This document shows, in pieces, positions 54,801-64,000 of a stretch of 64,000 nucleotides of DNA. How positions within the stretch are numbered: position 1 is the first letter of the stretch; each line of letters begins with the position of its first letter. Source of the stretch: Petrolisthes cinctipes (lineage: Eukaryota; Arthropoda; Malacostraca; Decapoda; Porcellanidae); NCBI GenBank assembly GCA_033782935.1, contig JAWQEG010000474.1, forward strand, positions 2,232,001 to 2,296,000. The letters are read 5' to 3'. Below the pieces are notes generated by a model. That model ran no database searches. It saw only the letters and a list, made by a program, of their open reading frames with translations, and was not told the origin of the DNA. Made by a program: the position numbers and the translations under genes.

Positions 54801-57800
54801 TGCCTACTCAGTGCTAGAATATTTTCAATATATAGGCTAAAAACATGCTAAATATCGATCTTTTAGGTGCCAAAAAGTCGATATCTCAAATTGAGTCCCA
54901 AAACACCCGAAAATTCGATATTTAGGGGTCCCAGAAGCGATCTGTACATGCCTACTCCGTGTTAGAGTATTTTCAAAATACATGCTCAAAACATACTGAA
55001 AATCGATCTTTTAGGTGCACAAAAGTCGATATGTGCATGCATCTTGGGTACCCGTTTATATCTCAAATTCAGGCTCAAAACACCCGAAAATTCAATATTT
55101 TGGGGTCCCAGAAGCAATCTGTACATGCCTACTCAGTGTTAGAGTATTTTCAAAATACAGGCCCAAAACATGCTGAAAATCGATATTTTAGATGCCCAAA
55201 GTCAATATGTGCATGTATCTTCTGTACCCGTTTATATTTCAAATTCAGGCTCAAAACACCCGAAAATTCAATATTTTGGGGTCCCAGAAGCAATCTGTAC
55301 ATGCCTACACAGTACTAGAATATTTTCAAAATATAGGCTAAAAACATGCTAAAAATCGACATTTTAGGTGCCAAAAAATCGATATCTCAAATTCAGTCCC
55401 AAAACACCCGAAAATTCGATATTTAGAGGTCCCAGAAGGTATCTGTACATGCCTACTCCGTGTTAGAGTATTTTTAAAATACAGGCCAAAAACATACTGA
55501 AAATCGATCTTTTAGGTGCCCAAAAGTCGATATGTGCATGCATCTTCTGTACCCGTTTATATCTCAAATTCTGGCCCTAAACACCCGAAAATTCGATATT
55601 TTGGGGTCCCAGAAGCGATCTGTACATGCCTACTCCGTGTTAGAGTATTTTCAAAATACAGGCCCAAAACATGCTGAAAATCGATATTTTTGGTGCCCAA
55701 AGTCAATATGTGCATGTATCTTCTGTACCCGTTTATATCTCAAATTCAGGCTCAAAACACCCGAAAATTCAATATTTTGGGGTCCCAGAAGCAATCTGTA
55801 CAGTGCTAGAATATTTTCAAAATATAGGCTAAAAACATGCTAAAAATCGATCTTTTAGGTGCCAAAAAGTCGATATCTCAAATTCAGTCCCAAAACACCC
55901 GAAAATTCGATATTTAGGGGTCCCAGAAGCGATCTGCACATGCCTACTCCGTGTTAGAGTATTTTCAAAATACATGCTCAAAACATACTGAAAATCGATC
56001 TTTTAGGTGCACAAAAGTCGATATGTGCATGCATCTTCAGTACCCGTTTATATCTCAAATTCAGGCTCAAAACACCCGAAAATTCAATATTTTGGGGTCC
56101 CAGAAGCAATCTGTACATGTCTACTCAGTGTTAGAGTATTTTCAAAATACAGGCCCAAAACATGCTGAAAATCGATATTTTAGATGCCAAAAGTCAATAT
56201 GTGCATGTATCTTCTGTACCCGTTTATATCTCAAATTCAGGCTCAAAACACCCGAAAATTCAATATTTTGGGGTCCCAAAAGCAATCTGTACATGCCTAC
56301 ACAGTGCTAGAATATTTTCAAAATATAGGCTAAAAACATGCTAAAAATCGACATTTTAGGTGCCAAAAAATCGATATCTCAAATTCAGTCCCAAAACACC
56401 CGAAAATTCGATATTTAGAGGTCCCAGAAGGTATCTGTACATGCCTACTCCGTGTTAGAGTATTTTCAAAATACAGGCCAAAAACATACTGAAAATCGAT
56501 CTTTTAGGTGCCCAAAAGTCGATATGTGCATGCATCTTCTGTACCCGTTTATATCTCAAATTCTGGCCCTAAACACCCGAAAATTCGATATTTTGGGGTC
56601 CCAGAAGCGATCTGTACATGCCTACTCCGTGTTAGAGTATTTTCAAAATTCAGGCCCAAAACATGCTGAAAATCGATATTTTTGGTGCCCAAAGTCAATA
56701 TGTGCATGTATCTTCTGTACCCGTTTATATCTCAAATTCAGGCTCAAAACACCCGAAAATTCAATATTTTGGGGTCCCAGAAGCAATCTGTACAGTGCTA
56801 GAATATTTTCAAAATATAGGCTAAAAACATGCTAAAAATCGATCTTTTAGGTGCCAAAAAGTCGATATCTCAAATTCAGTCCCAAAACACCCGAAAATTC
56901 GATATTTAGGGGTCCCAGAAGCGATCTGCACATGCCTACTCCGTGTTAGAGTATTTTCAAAATACATGCTCAAAACATACTGAAAATCGATCTTTTAGGT
57001 GCACAAAAGTCGATATGTGCATGCATCTTCAGTACCCGTTTATATCTCAAATTCAGGCTCAAAACACCCGAAAATTCAATATTTTGGGGTCCCAGAAGCA
57101 ATCTGTACATGCCTACTCAGTGTTAGAGTATTTTCAAAATACAGGCCCAAAACATGCTGAAAATCGATATTTTAGATGCCAAAAGTCAATATGTGCATGT
57201 ATCTTCTGTACCCGTTTATATTTCAAATTCAGGCTCAAAACACCCGAAAATTCAATATTTTGGGGTCCCAAAAGCAATCTGTACATGCCTACACAGTGCT
57301 AGAATATTTTCAAAATATAGGCTAAAAACATGTTAAAAATCGACATTTTAGGTGCCAAAAAATCGATATCTCAAATTCAGTCCCAAAACACCCGAAAATT
57401 CGATATTTAGAGGTCCCAGAAGGTATCTGTACATGCCTACTCCGTGTTAGAGTATTTTTAAAATACAGGCCAAAAACATACTGAAAATCGATCTTTTATG
57501 TGCCCAAAAGTCGATATGTGCATGCATCTTCTGTACCCGTTTATATCTCAAATTCTGGCCCTAAACACCCGAAAATTCGATATTTTGGGGTCCCAGAAGC
57601 GATCTGTACATGCCTACTCCGTGTTAGAGTATTTTCAAAATTCAGGCCCAAAACATGCTGAAAATCGATATTTTTGGTGCCCAAAGTCAATATGTGCATG
57701 TATCTTCTGTACCCGTTTATATCTCAAATTCAGGCTCAAAACACCCGAAAATTCAATATTTTGGGGTCCCAGAAGCAATCTGTACAGTGCTAGAATATTT

Positions 57801-60800
57801 TCAAAATATAGGCTAAAAACATGCTAAAAATCGATCTTTTAGGTGCCAAAAAGTCGATATCTCAAATTCAGTCCCAAAACACCCGAAAATTCGATATTTA
57901 GGGGTCCCAGAAGCGATCTGCACATGCCTACTCCGTGTTAGAGTATTTTCAAAATACATGCTCAAAACATACTGAAAATCGATCTTTTAGGTGCACAAAA
58001 GTCGATATGTGCATTCATCTTCAGTACCCGTTTATATCTCAAATTCAGGCTCAAAACACCCGAAAATTCAATATTTTGGGGTCCCAGAAGCAATCTGTAC
58101 ATGCCTACTCAGTGTTAGAGTATTTTCAAAATACAGGCCCAAAACATGCTGAAAATCGATATTTTAGATGCCAAAAGTCAATATGTGCATGTATCTTCTG
58201 TACCCGTTTATATCTCAAATTCAGGCTCAAAACACCCGAAAATTCAATATTTTGGGGTCCCAAAAGCAATCTGTACATGCCTACACAGTGCTAGAATATT
58301 TTCAAAATATAGGCTAAAAACATGCTAAAAATCGACATTTTAGGTGCCAAAAAATCGATATCTCAAATTCAGTCCCAAAACACCCGAAAATTCGATATTT
58401 AGAGGTCCCAGAAGGTATCTGTACATGCCTACTCCGTGTTAGAGTATTTTTAAAATACAGGCCAAAAACATACTGAAAATCGATCTTTTAGGTGCCCAAA
58501 AGTCGATATGTGCATGCATCTTCTGTACCCGTTTATATCTCAAATTCTGGCCCTAAACACCCGAAAATTCGATATTTTGGGGTCCCAGAAGCGATCTGTA
58601 CATGCCTACTCCGTGTTAGAGTATTTTCAAAATTCAGGCCCAAAACATGCTGAAAATCGATATTTTTGGTGCCCAAAGTCAATATGTGCATGTATCTTCT
58701 GTACCCGTTTATATCTCAAATTCAGGCTCAAAACACCCGAAAATTCAATATTTTGGGGTCCCAGAAGCAATCTGTACAGTGCTAGAATATTTTCAAAATA
58801 TAGGCTAAAAACATGCTAAAAATCGATCTTTTAGGTGCCAAAAAGTCGATATCTCAAATTCAGTCCCAAAACACCCGAAAATTCGATATTTAGGGGTCCC
58901 AGAAGCGATCTGCACATGCCTACTCCGTGTTAGAGTATTTTCAAAATACATGCTCAAAACATACTGAAAATCGATCTTTTAGGTGCACAAAAGTCGATAT
59001 GTGCATGCATCTTCAGTACCCGTTTATATCTCAAATTCAGGCTCAAAACACCCGAAAATTCAATATTTTGGGGTCCCAGAAGCAATCTGTACATGCCTAC
59101 TCAGTGTTAGAGTATTTTCAAAATACAGGCCCAAAACATGCTGAAAATCGATATTTTAGATGCCAAAAGTCAATATGTGCATGTATCTTCTGTACCCGTT
59201 TATATCTCAAATTCAGGCTCAAAACACCCGTAAATTCAATATTTTGGGGTCCCAAAAGCAATCTGTACATGCCTACACAGTGCTAGAATATTTTCAAAAT
59301 ATAGGCTAAAAACATGCTAAAAATCGACATTTTAGGTGCCAAAAAATCGATATCTCAAATTCAGTCCCAAAACACCCGAAAATTCGATATTTAGAGGTCC
59401 CAGAAGGTATCTGTACATGCCTACTCCGTGTTAGAGTATTTTCAAAATACAGGCCAAAAACATACTGAAAATCGATCTTTTAGGTGCCCAAAAGTCGATA
59501 TGTGCATGCATCTTCTGTACCCGTTTATATCTCAAATTCTGGCCCTAAACACCCGAAAATTCGATATTTTGTGGTCCCAGAAGCGATCTGTACATGCCTA
59601 CTCCGTGTTAGAGTATTTTCAAAATTCAGGCCCAAAACATGCTGAAAATCGATATTTTTGGTGCCCAAAGTCAATATGTGCATGTATCTTCTGTACCCGT
59701 TTATATCTCAAATTCAGGCTCAAAACACCCGAAAATTCAATATTTTGGGGTCCCAGAAGCAATCTGTACATGCCTACTCAGTGCTAGAATATTTTCAAAA
59801 TATAGGCTAAAAACATGCTAAAAATCGATCTTTTAGGTGCCAAAAAGTCGATATATCAAATTCAGTCCCAAAACACCCGAAAATTCGATATTTAGGTGTC
59901 CCAGAAGGTATCTGTACATGCCTACTCCGTGTTAGAGTATTTTCAAAACACATGCTCAAAACATACTGAAAATCGATCTTTTAGGTGCACAAAAGTCGAT
60001 ATGTGCATGCATCTTCAGTACCCGTTTATATCTCAAATTCAGGCTTAAAACACCCGAAAATTCAATATTTTGGGGTCCCAGAAGCAATCTGTACATGCCT
60101 ACTCAGTGTTAGAGTATTTTCAAAATACAGGCCCAAAACATGCTGAAAATCGATATTTTAGATGGCCAAAGTCAATATGTGCATGTATCTTCTGTACCCG
60201 TTTATATCTCAAATTCAGGCTCAAAACACCCGAAAATTCAATATTTTGGGGTCCCAGAAGCAATCTGTACATGCCTACACAGTGCTAGAATATTTTCAAA
60301 ATATAGGCTAAAATTTTAACATGCTAAAAATCGACATTTTAGGTGCCAAAAAATCGATATCTCAAATTCAGTCCCAAAACACCCGAAAATTCGATATTTA
60401 GAGGTCCCAGAAGGTATCTGTACTCCGTGTTAGAGTATTTTCAAAATACAGGCCAAAAACATACTGAAAATCGATCTTTTAGGTGCCCAAAAGTCGATAT
60501 GTGCATGCATCTTCTGTACCCGTTTATATCTCAAATTCTGGCCCTAAACACCCGAAAATTCGATATTTTGGTGTCCCTGAAGCGATCTGTACATGCCTAC
60601 TCCGTGTTAGAGTATTTTCAAAATTCAGGCCCAAAACATGCTGAAAATCGATATTTTTGGTGCCCAAAGTCAATATGTGCATGTATCTTCTGTACCCTTT
60701 TATATCTCAAATTCAGGCTCAAAACACCCGAAAATTCAATATTTTGGGGTCCCAGAAGCAATCTGTACATGCCTACTCAGTGCTAGAATATTTTCAAAAT

Positions 60801-63800
60801 ATAGGCTAAAAACATGCTAAAAATCGACATTTTAGGTGCCGAAAAATCGATATCTCAAATTCAGTCCCAAAACACCCGAAAATTCGATATTTAGAGGTCC
60901 CAGAAGGTATCTGTACATGCCTACTCAGTGTTAGAGTATTTTCAAAATTAAGGCCCAAAACATGCTGAAAATCGATATTTTTGGTGCCCAAAGTCAATAT
61001 GTGCATGTATTTTCTGTACCCGTTTATATCTCAAATTCAGGCTCAAAACACCCGAAAATTCAACATTTTGGGGTCCCAGAAGCAATCTGTACATGCCTAC
61101 TCAGTGCTAGAATATTTTCAAAATATAGGCTAAAAACATGCTAAATATCGATCTTTTAGGTGCCAAAAAGTCGATATCTCAAATTCAGTCCCAAAACACC
61201 CGAAAATTCGATATTTAGGGGTCCCAGAAGCGATCTGTACATGCCTACTCCGTGTTAGAGTATTTTCAAAATACATGCTCAAAACATACTGAAAATCGAT
61301 CTTTTAGGTGCACAAAAGTCGATATGTGCATGCATCTTCAGTACCCGTTTATATCTCAAATTCAGGCTCAAAACACCCGAAAATTCAATATTTTGGGGTC
61401 CCAGAAGCAATCTGTACATGCCTACTCAGTGTTAGAGTATTTTCAAAATACAGGCCCAAAACATGCTGAAAATCGATATTTTAGATGCCCAAAGTCAATA
61501 TGTGCATGTATCTTCTGTACCCGTTTATATTTCAAATTCAGGCTCAAAAAACCCGAAAATTCAATATTTTGGGGTCCCAGAAGCAATCTGTACATGCCTA
61601 CACAGTACTAGAATATTTTCAAAATATAGGCTAAAAACATGCTAAAAATCGACATTTTAGGTGCCAAAAAATCGATATCTCAAATTCAGTCCCAAAACAC
61701 CCGAAAATTCGATATTTAGAGGTCCCAGAAGGTATCTGTACATGCCTACTCCGTGTTAGAGTATTTTTAAAATACAGGCCAAAAACATACTGAAAATCGA
61801 TCTTTTAGGTGCCCAAAAGTCGATATGTGCATGCATATTCTGTACCCGTTTATATCTCAAATTCTGGCCCTAAACACCCGAAAATTCGATATTTTGGGGT
61901 CCCAGAAGCGATCTGTACATCCCTACTCCGTGTTAGAGTATTTTCAAAATTCAGGCCCAAAACATGCTGAAAATCGATATTTTTGGTGCCCAAAGTCAAT
62001 ATGTGCATGTATCTTCTGTACCCGTTTATATCTCAAATTCAGGCTCAAAACACCCGAAAATTCAATATTTTGGGGTCCCAGAAGCAATCTGTACAGTGCT
62101 AGAATATTTTCAAAATATAGGCTAAAAACATGCTAAAAATCGATCTTTAAGGTGCCAAAAAGTCGATATCTCAAATTCAGTCCCAAAACACCCGAAAATT
62201 CGATATTTAGGGGTCCCAGAAGCGATCTGCACATGCCTACTCCGTGTTAGAGTATTTTCAAAATACATGCTCAAAACATACTGAAAATCGATCTTTTAGG
62301 TGCACAAAAGTCGATATGTGCATGCATCTTCAGTACCCGTTTATATCTCAAATTCAGGCTCAAAACACCCGAAAATTCAATATTTTGGGGTCCCAGAAGC
62401 AATCTGTACATGCCTACTCAGTGTTAGAGTATTTTCAAAATACAGGCCCAAAACATGCTGAAAATCGATATTTTTGATGCCAAAAGTCAATATGTGCATG
62501 TATCTTCTGTACCCGTTTATATCTCAAATTCAGGCTCAAAACACCCGAAAATTCAATATTTTGGGGTCCCAAAAGCAATCTGTACATGCCTACACAGTGC
62601 TAGAATATTTTCAAAATATAGGCTAAAAACATGCTAAAAATCGACATTTTAGGTGCCAAAAAATCGATATCTCAAATTCAGTCCCAAAACACCCGAAAAT
62701 TCGATATTTAGAGGTCCCAGAAGGTATCTGTACATGCCTACTCCGTGTTAGAGTATTTTCAAAATACAGGCCAAAAACATACTGAAAATCGATCTTTTAG
62801 GTGCCCAAAAGTCGATATGTGCATGCATCTTCTGTACCCGTTTATATCTCAAATTCTGGCCCTAAACACCCGAAAATTCGATATTTTGGGGTCCCAGAAG
62901 CGATCTGTACATCCCTACTCCGTGTTAGAGTATTTTCAAAATTCAGGCCCAAAACATGCTGAAAATCGATATTTTTGGTGCCCAAAGTCAATATGTGCAT
63001 GTATCTTCTGTACCCGTTTATATCTCAAATTCAGGCTCAAAACACCCGAAAATTCAATATTTTGGGGTCCCAGAAGCAATCTGTACATGCCTACTCAGTG
63101 CTAGAATATTTTCAAAATAAAGGCTAAAAACATGCTAAAAATCGATCTTTTAGGTGCCAAAAAGTCGATATATCAAATTCAGTCCCAAAACACCCGAAAA
63201 TTCGATATTTAGGTGTCCCAGAAGCGATCTGTACATGCCTACTCCGTGTTAGAGTATTTTCAAAACACATGCTCAAAACATACTGAAAATCGATCTTTTA
63301 GGTGCACAAAAGTCGATATGTGCATGCATCTTCAGTACCCGTTTATATCTCAAATTCAGGCTTAAAACACCCGAAAATTCAATATTTTGGGGTCCCAGAA
63401 GCAATCTGTACATGCCTACTCAGTGTTAGAGTATTTTCAAAATACAGGCCCAAAACATGCTGAAAATCGATATTTTAGATGCCCAAAGTCAATATGTGCA
63501 TGTATCTTCTGTACCCGTTTATATCTCAAATTCAGGCTCAAAACACCCGAAAATTCAATATTTTGGGGTCCCAGAAGCAATCTGTACATGCCTACACAGT
63601 GCTAGAATATTTTCAAAATATAGGCTAAAATTTTAACATGCTAAAAATCGACATTTTAGGTGCCAAAAAATCGATATCTCAAATTCAGTCCCAAAACACC
63701 CGAAAATTCGATATTTAGAGGTCCCAGAAGGTATCTGTACTCCGTGTTAGAGTATTTTCAAAATACAGGCCAAAAACATACTGAAAATCGATCTTTTAGG

Positions 63801-64000
63801 TGCCCAAAAGTCGGTATGTGCATGCATCTTCTGTACCCGTTTATATCTCAAATTCTGGCCCTAAGCACCCGAAAATTCGATATTTTGGTGTCCCAGAAGC
63901 GATCTGTACATGCCTACTCCGTGTTAGAGTATTTTCAAAATACAGGCCCAAAACATGCTGAAAATCGATATTTTAGATGCCCAAAGTCAATATGTGCATG
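42812..64000. repeat. Satellite array, right part, running off the window
   Basis: The same satellite as 31732-35348 continues for 21 kb, about 42 units of 501 bp. Monomer marks at 42831, 42978, 43155, 43332, 43479, 43656, 43832 and 43980 give 147, 177, 177, 147, 177, 176 and 148. One unit is shortened to two monomers (324 bp, about 43980-44304). From about 54.85 to 58.8 kb the unit is 992 bp, from six monomers with a 10-bp deletion (CTGTACAGTGCTAG in place of the longer junction). There is a 1,818-bp block repeat around 44.8-47.7 kb. Open frames of about 60-160 codons recur because most monomers are multiples of three; they are not genes. Confidence 0.97.

Noticed and set aside
31732..64000. 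Dozens of plus-strand ORFs of 60-160 codons with related peptides
   Set aside because: They lie entirely in the satellite, repeat with its period, have no recognisable domain, and stay open because most monomer lengths are divisible by three.

Overview
The window looks like nuclear DNA from an arthropod, most likely a decapod crustacean. Evidence: split genes with GT-AG introns, RR-type (chitin_bind_4) cuticle protein genes of the pro-resilin-like kind, (TTAGG)n arrays, very dense micro- and minisatellites, a Penelope-like element, DIRS-type tyrosine-recombinase retrotransposons and a long AT-rich satellite array. No prokaryotic features, rRNA, tRNA or CRISPR were found. The species call is inference.

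Layout. 1-9.4 kb: a plus-strand carbohydrate sulfotransferase gene of the WSCD type (seven exons found between 1133 and 8528, phases matching except at one junction where an exon seems to be missing), with introns carrying minisatellites and an inverted-repeat transposon. 9.4-24.5 kb: two divergent cuticle protein genes, a minus-strand acidic-tailed one (terminal exon 11777-12739) and a complete plus-strand three-exon gene (19978-23301) with CRE-like, TATA and initiator elements. They are separated by several kb of pyrimidine-rich tandem repeats, (TTAGG)n blocks and several copies of a small foldback element. 24.5-29.5 kb: a PHD-finger ORF split by a 5'-truncated Penelope-like element with a target duplication, a duplicated tandem-repeat segment, a second copy of another inverted-repeat element, and the signal-peptide exon of a third cuticle gene.

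29.68-31.73 kb: a DIRS-type retrotransposon copy (copy A) truncated inside gag, where a satellite array begins. 31.73-35.35 kb and 42.81-64.0 kb: the satellite, built on a 501-bp trimer of two ~177-bp monomers and one ~147-bp internally deleted monomer, with further nesting (992-bp and 1,818-bp units). 35.35-42.81 kb: a near-complete DIRS-type element (copy B) inserted in the satellite, with gag, RT/RNase H/methyltransferase-like pol and tyrosine recombinase frames, perfect 35-bp inverted termini, three likely spliceosomal introns and one nonsense codon in the recombinase frame.

The cuticle genes would encode secreted chitin-binding proteins and the sulfotransferase a Golgi enzyme; nothing in the sequence ties them into one pathway. 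The rightmost 34 kb is repeat-dominated, pericentromere-like DNA. The most interesting items are the higher-order satellite with its internal deletion monomer, the intron-bearing DIRS element whose exon serves two reading frames, and the Penelope-like insertion with hammerhead-like cores in its inverted repeats.
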